64,000 bases of DNA. Source: Caulobacteraceae bacterium (GTDB taxonomy: Bacteria > Pseudomonadota > Alphaproteobacteria > Caulobacterales > Caulobacteraceae). Within the stretch, counting starts at the first letter, position 1. Each line of letters starts with the position of its first letter. Location: positions 46,874 to 110,873 of the forward strand of contig CANJME010000009.1 of the NCBI GenBank assembly GCA_947475875.1, read 5' to 3'. Under the pieces are notes generated by a model, which was not told the origin of the DNA, did no database searches, and saw nothing but the letters and a program-made list of their open reading frames with translations. The position numbers and the translations under genes were made by a program. Positions 43,433 to 51,980 of this stretch are shown here, piece after piece.

Positions 43433-44455
43433 TCATCCCCCCGTGATGCGGGAAAGGGCCCGCTCGATGTGGGGAATGGGCGTATCGGGCAAAAGACCGT
43501 GTCCAAGGTTGAAAATGTAAGGCCCCGAGGCCCACTGCTCGATCAGCTGGTCGACCCGCGCGTCCAGCGCAGGTCCGCCGGCGCGCAGCAGCAGGGGGTC
43601 GAGATTGCCCTGGATAGTCTTGATTTTCTGGATGCGCCGGCCAGCCGCGGCGTCGGCCCCGACATCGAGCGCCACGCAATCGACGCCCGACTTGGCGGCG
43701 TAGAGTTCGGCGAGGCTCGAAGCCCCGCGCGGGAAACCGATGATGGGGCCGGTCACGCCGGCGGCGCGCAGGCCCTCGACGATACGTTTGTGGGGGCCGA
43801 TGACAATGCGTTCGAACAGGTCTTCCGGCAGGTTCTCCGCCCAGCTTTCGAAAATCTTCAGCACCTGGGCGCCGGACCTGGCCTGCATGGCCATGTAGCG
43901 CACCGTGCCCTCGACCAGCACGTCGAGCAGGGCGTCCAGCTCTTTTGGGTTGGTATAGGCGTAGGTCCTGGCCTTTTCCCGATCGGACGAGCCGCCTTCC
44001 AGCATATAGGTCGCTACCGTCCAGGGCGCCCCGGCGAACCCGATCAGGGCGCGTTCCGGCTCCAGCTTGGCGCGGACGATTTTCAGGGTTTCTCCGACGG
44101 CGGAAAGACGATCGGTCGAAGCATCCAGCTCGGCCCGCAGTTTCTCGATCGGGGGCAGCGCGGCGAGTCTCGGCCCTTCGCCGGCCTCGAACCAGACGTC
44201 CTGGCCCAGGGCGCGGGGCAAAAGCAGGATGTCGGCAAAGACGATGGCGGCCGAGAGCGGAAACCGCCGCATGGGTTGCAGGGTGGCTTCCGCCGCCTTT
44301 TCCGGGTCCAGGCAAAAGCTGATGAAGTCGGGCGTCGTCTCCCGCAAGGCCCGGTATTCCGGCAGGGTTCGGCCCGCCTGACGCATGAACCACACGGGCG
44401 GGCGGGCCAGGGTTTCACCGGAAAGGGCGCGGAGCAAGGTCGGGATCGAACTCAT
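43433..44455 (-). CDS. hemE: Uroporphyrinogen decarboxylase
   Basis: Decarboxylates uroporphyrinogen III to coproporphyrinogen III. The 340-residue protein has the N-terminal signature PPVWFMRQAGRTLPEYR and the GFAGAPWTVATYMLEG block. The ATG at 44455 has AAGGG 5 bp upstream; a TTG at 44476 is also in frame. It flanks the replication origin, the same arrangement as in Caulobacter crescentus. Confidence 0.97.
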   Translation of the reverse strand: MSSIPTLLRALSGETLARPPVWFMRQAGRTLPEYRALRETTPDFISFCLDPEKAAEATLQPMRRFPLSAAIVFADILLLPRALGQDVWFEAGEGPRLAALPPIEKLRAELDASTDRLSAVGETLKIVRAKLEPERALIGFAGAPWTVATYMLEGGSSDREKARTYAYTNPKELDALLDVLVEGTVRYMAMQARSGAQVLKIFESWAENLPEDLFERIVIGPHKRIVEGLRAAGVTGPIIGFPRGASSLAELYAAKSGVDCVALDVGADAAAGRRIQKIKTIQGNLDPLLLRAGGPALDARVDQLIEQWASGPYIFNLGHGLLPDTPIPHIERALSRITGG

Positions 44456-44536
44456 GGCGCCCTTAAAGCCCGGCAAGCCGTCGCTCTCAAGGCCCGATCG
44501 GTTCGGAACGGGGGACCGGGGAGCTAATCTTCTTCC

Positions 44537-44551
44537 TTAAGAAAGTCTTAA
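44537..44551. promoter_or_regulatory. CtrA box 1 in the origin
   Basis: TTAA-GAAAGTC-TTAA, an exact TTAA-N7-TTAA match, embedded in the AT-rich stretch next to hemE. CtrA binding at such sites represses initiation in swarmer-type cells. Confidence 0.85.
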
Positions 44552-44721
44552 AAATAGATCGGGAGAGGTAGTGTGACCCTGGCAAACCGGGGAAAACCCG
44601 ATTGGCGCCAAAGTCACACGTCGTCCGCTCACAAGACTCCCAAGGCCTGTGAAGAACCGGGAGAACCTGTCAGGGGCCAGAAATTAAACAGGGATTGCCG
44701 GCCTCGCAGTGGGAATAAGTC

Positions 44722-44730
44722 TGTGGATTC
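44722..44730 (-). promoter_or_regulatory. DnaA-box-like site 1, overlapping a GANTC site
   Basis: Reads GAATCCACA on the minus strand, close to the TGATCCACA-type boxes of Caulobacter. The GAATC part is a CcrM methylation site. Confidence 0.6.
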
Positions 44731-44770
44731 CCAGGACAGGGAAAGACCCGCCCAACCCTTGTTCGCCCTG

Positions 44771-44779
44771 TGTGGATTC
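44771..44779 (-). promoter_or_regulatory. DnaA-box-like site 2, overlapping a GANTC site
   Basis: A second identical GAATCCACA in the same orientation, 49 bp from the first, again overlapping GANTC and immediately next to a CGGGGAGAACC motif. Confidence 0.6.
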
Positions 44780-44873
44780 GGGGAGAACCGGCGCACCTAT
44801 GGGCTCACCCATACAGGCTGACCCTGAAGCGGCTCACGACAACCGCCCGGCCGGGGGACAAGCCCCCATTCCG

Positions 44874-44888
44874 TTAAGACCTCGTTAA
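44874..44888. promoter_or_regulatory. CtrA box 2 in the origin
   Basis: TTAA-GACCTCG-TTAA followed by CC, an exact match to the full CtrA consensus. It lies 55 bp before the ppsR ATG, so it may regulate that gene as well as origin firing. Confidence 0.85.
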
Positions 44889-44943
44889 CCTTCTTTACCC
44901 ACCCGCCGTGGACAACTTGGCCGCCAGGCCCGAAATAGAGGCC

Positions 44944-45789
44944 ATGACCGCGAACCGCCTCGCCACCTATTTCCATATCCATCTGGTGTCCGATTCCACC
45001 GGCGAGACCCTGAACGCGGTGGCCAGAGCCGTCTGCGCCCGCTTTGACGATGTCCTGCCCATTGAACACATCTATCCCCTGGTGCGCTCGGAAAAGCAGC
45101 TGGCGCGCGTGATCGAGGAGATCGAGGCCGCGCCCGGCGTCGTGCTCCACACCATCATCGACATGGGTTTGCGCGAGCGGCTGGAAAAGGCCTGCGCCAG
45201 CCTGGAAGTGGACTGCATGGCCGCGCTCGATCCTCTGACCGCCGCCATGGGCCGCTATCTGGGCGCCTCGGTGTCGAGCAAGGTCGGCGCCCAGCACGCC
45301 CTCGACAACGATTATTTCAACCGCATGGCCGCCCTGAACTACGCCATCGCCCACGACGACGGCCAGTCGACCAATGATCTCGACAATGCCGACGTGGTGC
45401 TGGTCGGCATCTCGCGCACCTCGAAAACGCCGACCTGCATCTATCTCGCCCATCGCGGCGTGAAGGCGGCCAATGTGCCGCTGGTGCCGGGCGCGACCCT
45501 GCCGGAAGGGCTGACAACCTTGAAGCGGGCCATGGTGGTCGGCCTCACCGCCTCGCCCGACCGGCTGCTGCAGATCAGGCGTAACCGTCTGTTATCGCTG
45601 AAGGAAGAGCGTGAAAGCGCCTATGTCGACGCCGAGGCCGTGCGCGATGAGGTGATTGCCGCCCGCCGGCTCTATGAGCGACATGGCTGGCCGGTGATCG
45701 ATGTGACCCGCCGCTCGGTGGAGGAAACCGCGGCGGCCATCGTCAACCTGCTCACCGCCGGCCGCGGCAAGGTCGAGATCCTGTCATGA
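44944..45789 (+). CDS. Kinase/pyrophosphorylase of the PEP synthase regulatory family (DUF299)
   Basis: Bifunctional regulator that phosphorylates and dephosphorylates PEP synthase or pyruvate phosphate dikinase. The 281-residue protein has FHIHLVSDSTGETL near the N-terminus, a P-loop-like VLVGISRTSKTPTCIYLAHRG and the C-terminal YVDAEAVRDEVIAARRLYERHGWPVIDVT. A GTG at 44908 is also in frame, but MTANRLATYF matches the family start. This is the gene that flanks the origin in Caulobacter. It overlaps maf by 4 bp. Confidence 0.93.
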   Translation: MTANRLATYFHIHLVSDSTGETLNAVARAVCARFDDVLPIEHIYPLVRSEKQLARVIEEIEAAPGVVLHTIIDMGLRERLEKACASLEVDCMAALDPLTAAMGRYLGASVSSKVGAQHALDNDYFNRMAALNYAIAHDDGQSTNDLDNADVVLVGISRTSKTPTCIYLAHRGVKAANVPLVPGATLPEGLTTLKRAMVVGLTASPDRLLQIRRNRLLSLKEERESAYVDAEAVRDEVIAARRLYERHGWPVIDVTRRSVEETAAAIVNLLTAGRGKVEILS

Positions 45790-46376
45790 CCGGTCTGATC
45801 CTGGCCTCGCAAAGCCGGGTCCGCGCCGACCTGTTGCGCGCCGCCGGTGTTACCTTCGAAACCGCCTCACCCGACGTCGATGAGGATGCCGTCAAGGCCG
45901 CGCTCGCCCACGCCAGCGCGCGCGAGATCGCCGGCGTGCTGGCCGATCGCAAGGCGCTCGCCCTGGCAGTCTACGGCCGGGGCGACGGATTGGTCATCGG
46001 GGCGGACCAGACCCTCGAATACGAAGGCCGCCTGTTCGACAAGGCGGCAAGCCGGGAAGATGCGCGCGTGCGGCTGTGGCTGCTGCGCGGCCGCACCCAC
46101 AATCTGCATTCGGCGGTCAGCCTGGCGCGCCAGGGAACCGTAATCTGGCGCGAGACCGTGACCGCCAGCCTGACCATGCGGGATTTTTCGGAAGCCTGGC
46201 TGGAAGGTTATCTCGACCGTAACCCCGCCGTCCTATGCTCCGTCGGCTGTTACCAGTTGGAAGGCGAAGGCGTGCAGCTCTTCTCCCGCATAGACGGCGA
46301 CTATTTCGCGATCCTCGGTCTGCCGCTGACGGGCCTGCTGGAAGCCCTGCGCCGCGAGGGAGCGCTTCGCGAATGA
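45786..46376 (+). CDS. maf: Maf-like nucleotide pyrophosphatase
   Basis: House-cleaning enzyme hydrolysing non-canonical or uridine/thymidine nucleotides. The 196-residue protein opens with LILASQSRVRADLL, has the catalytic LVIGADQTLEYEGRLFDKA block and GCYQLEGEGVQLFSRIDGDYFAILGLPL. Overlaps at both ends (ATGA) with ppsR-type gene and aroE show a tight operon. Confidence 0.93.
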   Translation: MTGLILASQSRVRADLLRAAGVTFETASPDVDEDAVKAALAHASAREIAGVLADRKALALAVYGRGDGLVIGADQTLEYEGRLFDKAASREDARVRLWLLRGRTHNLHSAVSLARQGTVIWRETVTASLTMRDFSEAWLEGYLDRNPAVLCSVGCYQLEGEGVQLFSRIDGDYFAILGLPLTGLLEALRREGALRE

Positions 46377-47209
46377 TCCGCGCCGGCGTGGTGGGCTCTC
46401 CCGCCAAACACAGCTTAAGCCCGCTGATCCACACCGCCTGGCTGCGGGCGGCGCGGATCGACGGCCAGTACGGCCTTTACGATATTGCCGAGGGCGGCTT
46501 CGCCGACTTTCTGAAACAGTCGATCGACCAGGGCCTGCGCGGGGTGAATGTCACTCTGCCGTTCAAGGAGCAGGCGCTGAACGCGGCGGATGAAGCCAGC
46601 GAAATCGCCAAGGCCGCCGGCGCGGCAAACCTGTTGATCTTCGAGGCCGGCGGCATCCGGGCCGGCAATACCGATGGCGAGGGCCTGCTCTTTGCCCTGG
46701 CCAGCCAGGCGCCGCACGTCAAACTATTGGACCGGCCCGTGGTGCTGCTGGGCGCCGGCGGGGCGGCCAAGGGCGCGGCCGCGGCGCTGGCCCGGGCCGG
46801 CGCCGCCGAGATCCGCATCGTCAACCGCACGGCCGCGAGAGCCGAACAGCTGGCGGTCGATCTGATGATGGACTTCGACGCCGACATCCGCCGCTGCGAG
46901 TTGGAGGACGCGCTGGAGGGCGCGGGCCTGCTGATCAACGCCGCCACCGCCGGCCTCGGCGGCCATGACGACCGGACGCTCGACCTGTCGCTCGCCCCCG
47001 ACGACATGGTGGTGATGGACATGGTCTATTCGCCGCTGGTCACCCCGCTGCTGGCCCGGGCCCGGGACCGCGGGCTGCAGATCGTCGATGGTCTTGAAAT
47101 GCTGATCGGCCAGGCCATTCCCTCGTTCGAGGCCTTCTATGGCCAGCTGCCGCCGCGCGATGTGGATGTCCGGGGCCTGGCGCTTGCCGAACTGGGGCGT
47201 CGCGAATGA
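46373..47209 (+). CDS. aroE: Shikimate dehydrogenase
   Basis: NADPH-dependent reduction of 3-dehydroshikimate in aromatic amino acid synthesis. The 278-residue protein has [32 protein letters not shown] (catalytic Lys), [11 protein letters not shown] and the nucleotide-binding [17 protein letters not shown] with the basic NRTAARAEQ. Start at the ATGA overlap with maf; an upstream in-frame extension runs through maf and was not used. Confidence 0.96.
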   Translation: MIRAGVVGSPAKHSLSPLIHTAWLRAARIDGQYGLYDIAEGGFADFLKQSIDQGLRGVNVTLPFKEQALNAADEASEIAKAAGAANLLIFEAGGIRAGNTDGEGLLFALASQAPHVKLLDRPVVLLGAGGAAKGAAAALARAGAAEIRIVNRTAARAEQLAVDLMMDFDADIRRCELEDALEGAGLLINAATAGLGGHDDRTLDLSLAPDDMVVMDMVYSPLVTPLLARARDRGLQIVDGLEMLIGQAIPSFEAFYGQLPPRDVDVRGLALAELGRRE

Positions 47210-47796
47210 AGGTGATCGGCCTTACCGGCTCGATCGGCATGGGCAAGTCGACCACCGCCGCCCTCTTCGAAGCCGAAGGCGTGCCGGCGCACGACGCTGA
47301 CGCCGAGGTCCACGCGCTCTATGACGTCGGCGGCAAGGCGGTTGCCCTGATCGACCAGGCGTTTCCGGGGGTCGTCAAGGACGGTAAGGTGGACCGCGCG
47401 GCCCTGAGCGCCCGGGTCATGGGCGATCCGGCGGCGCTCAAATCCCTGGAGGGAATCGTCCACCCCCTGATGGGCGAAGCCCGGGCGGCGTTTTTCGAGG
47501 CAGCTCGTCAGGCCGGCAAGGACCTTGTTCTGGTCGATGTGCCGCTGCTCTTTGAGACCGGCGGCGAGGGCAGGGTCGATGTGGTGGTGGTGGTCTCGGC
47601 TCCACACGACCAGCAACGCGAGCGGGTCATGGCCCGGAGCGGCATGAGCGCGGAAAAATTCGAAGCCATCCTCGCCCGCCAGATGCCCGATGCCGAAAAG
47701 CGCCGCCGCGCCGACTACGTGATCGACACCGGCCAGGGCATCGAATCGGCCCGGGACCAGGTGAGGGCGGTGATCGCAAAGCTGCGAGTTCCGTAA
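47206..47796 (+). CDS. coaE: Dephospho-CoA kinase
   Basis: Last step of coenzyme A synthesis. The 196-residue protein has the P-loop [14 protein letters not shown], the substrate segment [15 protein letters not shown] and [31 protein letters not shown]. It overlaps aroE by 4 bp and ends the ppsR-maf-aroE-coaE operon; repeat D begins 2 bp after the stop codon. Confidence 0.95.
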   Translation: MKVIGLTGSIGMGKSTTAALFEAEGVPAHDADAEVHALYDVGGKAVALIDQAFPGVVKDGKVDRAALSARVMGDPAALKSLEGIVHPLMGEARAAFFEAARQAGKDLVLVDVPLLFETGGEGRVDVVVVVSAPHDQQRERVMARSGMSAEKFEAILARQMPDAEKRRRADYVIDTGQGIESARDQVRAVIAKLRVP

Positions 47797-47797
47797 C

Positions 47798-47948
47798 GCG
47801 GCGCCAGCCGCAAGAGGAATAAAACCACAAAGGCGCGAAGGCAGATCAAGGTCGCACGAAGGGGCCTGAGCGTTTCGTCTTTTCTTTGTGAAACTCAGAC
47901 TTCGTTTGTGTCTTTGTGTTTTTATTTCAAAGCGCGCCAAAGGCGCGC
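47798..47948. repeat. Nested-hairpin intergenic repeat, copy D (CACAAAG body)
   Basis: Same architecture and length as the CACGGAG copies, with a different stem. Cap GCGGC-GCCA-GCCGC (47798-47811); left part GGAATAAAACCACAAAGGCGCGAAGG (47816-47841); centre GGGCCTGAGCG; right part with CTTTGTG, GTTTGTG and TCTTTGTGTTTTTATTTC (to 47928); cap GCGCGCC-AAA-GGCGCGC (47932-47948). The AATAAAA and TTTTATTT edges and the outer caps are kept. The body is more degenerate than in E. Confidence 0.85.
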
Positions 47949-47990
47949 GGGACTCTTGAAGGCGGGCGCAAAGAAGGCCAAACCAGAGCG

Positions 47991-48698
47991 ATGGCGCGGG
48001 AAATTATTCTGGACGTGGAGACCACGGGGCTCAGCCCGCAGGCGGGTCACCGGGTCATCGAACTGGCCTGTATCGAGCTGGTCGACTTCATCCCCACCGG
48101 CAACCACTTCCACCAGCTGATCCACCCCGAACGCGACATCGACCCCGACGCCGAGCGGGTGCACGGCATTTCCCTGGCTCAGCTGCAGGGCAAACCCAAA
48201 TTCGCCGAACCGCAGATCGCCGTGGCTTTCCTGGAGTTCGTCGGCGACGCCACCCTGATCGCGCACAACGCCGCCTTCGACCGGGGCTTCATCAACTGGG
48301 AGTTGGGCCTGGCCGGCCACATGGAAATCGCCGAGCCGCGCTGGATCGACACGCTGGCCATGGCCCGCAAGAAATTTCCCGGCGCCTACAATTCCCTCGA
48401 CGCGCTCTGCAAGCGCTTCAAGATTTCCCTGGCCGAGCGCGACAGGCACGGCGCCCTGATCGACTGCAAATTGCTGGCCCAGGTCTATCTGGAGCTTTGT
48501 GGCGGCAAGGAGCGTGCGCTTGATCTCTCGCCGGCCGGCGCCAGGCTTGAAATCGGCGAGGAGGCCGCTCTCGCCGCAGCCTATGGCGCGCGCCCACGGC
48601 CGCTGGCGTCTCGACTGACCCGGGAAGAGGCCGCCGCCCACGACGCCTTCGTGGCGGGCGTGCTCAAGACCGAAGCGGTCTGGCTGAAGGCGCTCTAG
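47991..48698 (+). CDS. dnaQ: DNA polymerase III epsilon subunit (proofreading exonuclease)
   Basis: 3'-5' proofreading exonuclease. The 235-residue protein starts MAREIILDVETTGL, giving the first DEDD acidic pair (Asp, Glu), followed by HNAAFDRGFINWEL and HGALIDCKLLAQVY (His and Asp of the last motif). An in-frame extension reaches into repeat D but is not used. Its stop codon directly abuts the convergent secB stop codon with no base between. Confidence 0.95.
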   Translation: MAREIILDVETTGLSPQAGHRVIELACIELVDFIPTGNHFHQLIHPERDIDPDAERVHGISLAQLQGKPKFAEPQIAVAFLEFVGDATLIAHNAAFDRGFINWELGLAGHMEIAEPRWIDTLAMARKKFPGAYNSLDALCKRFKISLAERDRHGALIDCKLLAQVYLELCGGKERALDLSPAGARLEIGEEAALAAAYGARPRPLASRLTREEAAAHDAFVAGVLKTEAVWLKAL

Positions 48699-49223
48699 TC
48701 AGTTCTGCGGCGCGCCGCCGTTCTGGGCCGCGGCCAGTTCGGCCTGGCGCTGCATGAAGATGCCGCCGAAATCGATAGGATCGATGCGGAAGGGCGGGAA
48801 GCCGCCGTCGGCGGTGACATTGGCCACAATCTGACGGGCGAAGGGGAACAGGAACCGGGGGCATTCAACGGCCAGGATCGCCTGGATGTCGGCCATGGGC
48901 ACATTGTCGAGCGCGAACAGACCGCCATAGACCACATCGGCCAGGAACACCGTCTCGCCCTCGCGGGTGGCCGAGGCCACCAGCTTGAGATCCACTTCGA
49001 AAAGTCCGTCTTCGCGGCCGCGAGCATTGATCTCGATATGCCGCTCGACCTTCAGGCTCGCCATGTCGCCGGTCAGCGAATTGGGCGCACGCGGATTTTC
49101 GAAGCTGATGTCGCGGACATATTGCGCCAGGATGCGCAGGCCCGGCGGGCCGCCGGCCGGGGCCGGAGCCTGATCTTCGGGGGGCGCCGCGGTTTCGGGC
49201 ACGGGCTTGGGTTTCTTGGCCAT
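48699..49223 (-). CDS. secB: Protein-export chaperone SecB
   Basis: Holds preproteins unfolded for SecA. The 174-residue protein has a proline/alanine-rich start, then LRILAQYVRDISFENPRAP and the core ending FPPFRIDPIDFGGIFMQR, all typical of SecB. The start MAKKPKPV at 49223 is preferred over a long upstream frame. Divergent from a Tim44-like gene 135 bp away. Confidence 0.96.
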   Translation of the reverse strand: MAKKPKPVPETAAPPEDQAPAPAGGPPGLRILAQYVRDISFENPRAPNSLTGDMASLKVERHIEINARGREDGLFEVDLKLVASATREGETVFLADVVYGGLFALDNVPMADIQAILAVECPRFLFPFARQIVANVTADGGFPPFRIDPIDFGGIFMQRQAELAAAQNGGAPQN

Positions 49224-49357
49224 GGCGTCTTTCCGTCCAGTTGCAGGCCGCGCTGCTATCACGCGACTATGGCAGGTGCAACGCTGGCTGGCGGGAGGCG
49301 TTGGAGCCCCTATATAGAAAGCGAAGTGGCCGGCCCCTTGCGCCGGCGACCGTTCCG

Positions 49358-49978
49358 ATGGATAGCGGCCAGGTGTCACAGCTCATTACCATGATCATTT
49401 TCGCCGCGGCCGCGATCGTGGTGCTCTATCAGCTCTACGCCGTGCTGGGCCGCCGGGTCGGGCGCCAGCCCGAGGATTTGCCGAGCGCTCCCCTGACCTC
49501 GCCGGCGCTGGACGAGGCCCCCACCGAGAGCGATCCGGTCCGCCTGACGGGCCTGGCGGCGCTTCGGGCCCGCGATCCGGGCTTCGATGTCGGCAAGTTC
49601 CTTACCGGCGCGCGGGGCGCCTATGAGATGATCGTCAAGGATTTCGCCGAGGGCGACCGCGATTCCCTGAAAACCCTGCTCGCGCCCAAGGTTCTGGCCG
49701 CCTTCGAGACGGTTATCGACGCGCGCGAGGCGGCCGGGGAAACTCAAAGCGTCGAATTTATCCAGGCCCCGAGGGGTGATCTGGAGCACATCAAGGTCGA
49801 CGGCGACCAGGTGTCGATCAAGGTGCGCTTCCTGGCCGAACAGCGCGTCCGCTCCAAAACCGCGGCCGGCGAAAGCGTCGATGATCGCCGCACCGCCGAA
49901 GTCTGGTCATTTGAACGTAACCTTAAGAGCCGTGATCCAAACTGGCTGCTCGTTCGAGTCGACGCAGCAGAGGCCTAA
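49358..49978 (+). CDS. Tim44/TimA family adaptor protein
   Basis: A 206-residue protein with one N-terminal membrane anchor (LITMIIFAAAAIVVLYQLYAVL) and a Tim44-like domain (FLTGARGAYEMIVKDFAEGDRDSLKTLLAP, VWSFERNLKSRDPNWLLVRVD). Bacterial relatives of the mitochondrial import subunit Tim44 are found in alphaproteobacteria beside secB; a role at the inner membrane in protein transport or folding is inferred. mltA follows after 8 bp. Confidence 0.9.
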   Translation: MDSGQVSQLITMIIFAAAAIVVLYQLYAVLGRRVGRQPEDLPSAPLTSPALDEAPTESDPVRLTGLAALRARDPGFDVGKFLTGARGAYEMIVKDFAEGDRDSLKTLLAPKVLAAFETVIDAREAAGETQSVEFIQAPRGDLEHIKVDGDQVSIKVRFLAEQRVRSKTAAGESVDDRRTAEVWSFERNLKSRDPNWLLVRVDAAEA

Positions 49979-49986
49979 GACCCCTT

Positions 49987-51144
49987 ATGAAGCGCTATCG
50001 TTCGGCGGCCTCAGGTTTGGCCGCCCTGATCCTTGCCGCCTGCGCCAGCACGCCGGCCCCCAAACCCGTGGCGAACGCGCCGGTTTCGGCCGCCGATCGC
50101 TCCGCGCCCCGCATCACCCGGATGGACCCGAGGCCCGCCGCCGTCCCGCCGGCCGCCGCCCCGCGCAACGCCATAGCCGCGCCGTCTTTTTCCCCTGCCG
50201 TGTATGGGCGCCCCGGCGACCTGCCGGGCTGGGAGCGGGAAGACCACGTGGCGGCGCTGACCGCCTATCAGGAAGGCTGCGCGCTCGCCCGCGAAATCGA
50301 GGCGCAGGAGACCTGCAACGCCGCGCGCCTGCTGGGCAGGGCCGATGAGCCCACCGCCCGCCGCTTTCTGGAAACCGCTTTTAGGGTCGAACCCCTGGGC
50401 GGCCCCGGTCTGCTCACCGCCTATTTCTCTCCGCAGTATGAGGCGCGCGAGACGCCGGGCGGAGAATTCATAGCCGCCGTCCGCCCGGCGCCGGCCGATC
50501 TGAAACCCGGCCAGACTTACGCCGACCGCACCACCATCGAAGACCGCCCGCCCAATGGCGCGCTCGCCTGGATGCGGGCGGAGGACCTCTTCTTCCTGCA
50601 GATCCAGGGCTCGGGCACGCTGGTCTATCCCGACGGCCACAAGATGAAGGCGGTATTCGCCGCTCACAATTCGCGAACCTTCGTTGGCATAGCCAATCCG
50701 ATGCGCGACCGGGGCTTGCTTCCGGCCAACAACACCTCGGGCGATGCGATCCGTCACTGGCTGGCCGATAACCGGGGCCCCAGAGCCGCCGAGATCATGC
50801 GGCTCAATCCACGCTATGTGTTTTTCCGGCTCGAGGCCGACGACGGGGTCGAGCCGATCGGTGCGGCGGCCCTGCCGCTGCCCGCCGGTCACGCCATCGC
50901 GGTCGATCCCGGCTATCACGCCTATGGCGAGGCGATCTGGATCGACGCCTCGGCCCCAACGCTTTCCGGCGCCTTTCCGGTCTATCAGCGGATGGTCATG
51001 GCCCTCGACACGGGCGGGGCGATCAAGGGCGAAGTGCGGGCCGATCTCTATCTCGGTCGCGGCGATGACGCCGGCCGCGAAGCCGGCCGTGTGCGCCATG
51101 ACCTGCGCATGTACCGCCTTGTGCCTTTAGGCAGGCGGGGGTGA
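49987..51144 (+). CDS. mltA: Membrane-bound lytic murein transglycosylase A
   Basis: Cleaves peptidoglycan glycan strands. The 385-residue lipoprotein has lipobox LAAC (Cys19), a proline/alanine-rich spacer, the MltA domain (LLTAYFSPQYEARETPGG, DLFFLQIQGSGTLVYPDG) and the C-terminal 3D domain with three aspartates (VDPGYHAYGEAIWIDA, ALDTGGAIKGEVRADLYLGRGDDA). It overlaps the Smr gene by 4 bp. Confidence 0.95.
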   Translation: MKRYRSAASGLAALILAACASTPAPKPVANAPVSAADRSAPRITRMDPRPAAVPPAAAPRNAIAAPSFSPAVYGRPGDLPGWEREDHVAALTAYQEGCALAREIEAQETCNAARLLGRADEPTARRFLETAFRVEPLGGPGLLTAYFSPQYEARETPGGEFIAAVRPAPADLKPGQTYADRTTIEDRPPNGALAWMRAEDLFFLQIQGSGTLVYPDGHKMKAVFAAHNSRTFVGIANPMRDRGLLPANNTSGDAIRHWLADNRGPRAAEIMRLNPRYVFFRLEADDGVEPIGAAALPLPAGHAIAVDPGYHAYGEAIWIDASAPTLSGAFPVYQRMVMALDTGGAIKGEVRADLYLGRGDDAGREAGRVRHDLRMYRLVPLGRRG

Positions 51145-51659
51145 GCAAGCGGCTCGCCCCGGAAGACGTGCGCCTGTGGTCGCTGGTGACCGCGACGGTG
51201 CGCCCGTTCCCGGGCCGGAAGGTTCCTGCAGCGCCGAAAGAACAGGCTGACCGCAAGGCGCCCGCCGCTCAGGTTGCCTTGCTGGCTCGCGTATCCGCGC
51301 CGCCGACCCCGCTGAAACGCTCCGGCCCGCCCGATCCGATCGAGCCGCGCCGCAAGCGGAACATCGCCCGGGGCAAGAACCCGCTGGAAGCCACCCTCGA
51401 CCTGCACGGCCATGGCGAATTCGTCGCCCAGGACGCCTTGCGCGCCTTCCTTCTGCGCGCCCACGACCGGGGCCTGCGCGCCGTGCTGGTGATTACGGGA
51501 CGAGGCCTGGCCGGCGGCGGCATTATTCGCCGGCGGGCGCCGGAATGGCTGGCCGCGCCGGATCTGCGCAACATCGTCGCGGGGTTTTCGGAAAGCCACC
51601 AGAAGCACGGCGGCGAAGGCGCGCTCTATGTGGCGCTGAAGCGGAAGGTGGCGGGGTAG
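51141..51659 (+). CDS. Smr domain-containing protein
   Basis: A 172-residue protein with a basic N-terminal half and a C-terminal Smr domain: ATLDLHGHGEFVAQDALRAF, VLVITGRG (variant of HGKG) and GGEGALYVALKRK. Smr domains nick or bind nucleic acids in DNA repair or in ribosome rescue. GTG start at the overlap with mltA. The stop codon abuts the hisE stop on the other strand with no gap. Confidence 0.88.
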   Translation: MSKRLAPEDVRLWSLVTATVRPFPGRKVPAAPKEQADRKAPAAQVALLARVSAPPTPLKRSGPPDPIEPRRKRNIARGKNPLEATLDLHGHGEFVAQDALRAFLLRAHDRGLRAVLVITGRGLAGGGIIRRRAPEWLAAPDLRNIVAGFSESHQKHGGEGALYVALKRKVAG

Positions 51660-51971
51660 CTACTTCCGCTCCGCCTTTTCGGCGATTCCGGATGTTCCCT
51701 CGCGGGCTTCGAGCCTGGCGGCGACTTCGTCCAGCGAAACGCCGCGCGCCTCCAGCAGCACCAGCCAGTGATAGATCAGGTCGGCGCTTTCGGCGGCGGT
51801 CTCGTCCGGCGTCGTCGCCAGCGCCGTCTCCATCGCCTCTTCCGACAGCTTTTTGGCCGCGAGCTTGGGGTCGGCCAAGAGCTTCGCCGTCCACGAGGCC
51901 GACGGATCGCCGCCCTTGCGCGAGGCGATGGTGGCGGACAGGCGCACTATGATCTCTGAGAACCGGGACAT
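51660..51971 (-). CDS. hisE: Phosphoribosyl-ATP pyrophosphatase
   Basis: Second step of histidine synthesis. The 103-residue all-helical protein has KLLADPKLAAKKLSEEAMETALA and the metal-binding AESADLIYHWLVLLEARG. It is the last gene of the his unit, 9 bp after hisF. Confidence 0.94.
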   Translation of the reverse strand: MSRFSEIIVRLSATIASRKGGDPSASWTAKLLADPKLAAKKLSEEAMETALATTPDETAAESADLIYHWLVLLEARGVSLDEVAARLEAREGTSGIAEKAERK

Positions 51972-51980
51972 GCACCGATC

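Larger units (their letters stand above)
44477..44943. other. Chromosomal replication origin (Cori-type) between hemE and ppsR
   Basis: About 430-460 bp without a gene, between hemE (read left) and the ppsR-type gene (read right), the known location of Caulobacter Cori. It contains two exact CtrA boxes (TTAA-N7-TTAA), two copies of TGTGGATTC (complement GAATCCACA, a weak DnaA box), an AT-rich stretch next to hemE (44530-44559) and repeated GGGRRAACC motifs. Genes on both sides are mostly read away from it, and parAB with parS lie 10-15 kb to the left. A perfect TTATCCACA box is absent, as is typical for Caulobacter. Confidence 0.9.

Noticed and set aside
44573..44821. Plus-strand reading frame of 82 codons inside the origin
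   Set aside because: No family-like sequence, no ribosome-binding site, and it overlaps the DnaA-like boxes and repeated origin motifs.
44477..44943. Canonical TTATCCACA DnaA boxes in the origin
   Set aside because: None found on either strand; only weaker GAATCCACA sites are present.
47916..47990. Upstream in-frame extension of dnaQ (and similar extensions of other genes) starting within nested-hairpin repeats
   Set aside because: The extra residues (FQSAPKARG-type) come from the repeat and recur at unrelated genes; internal starts fit the families better.
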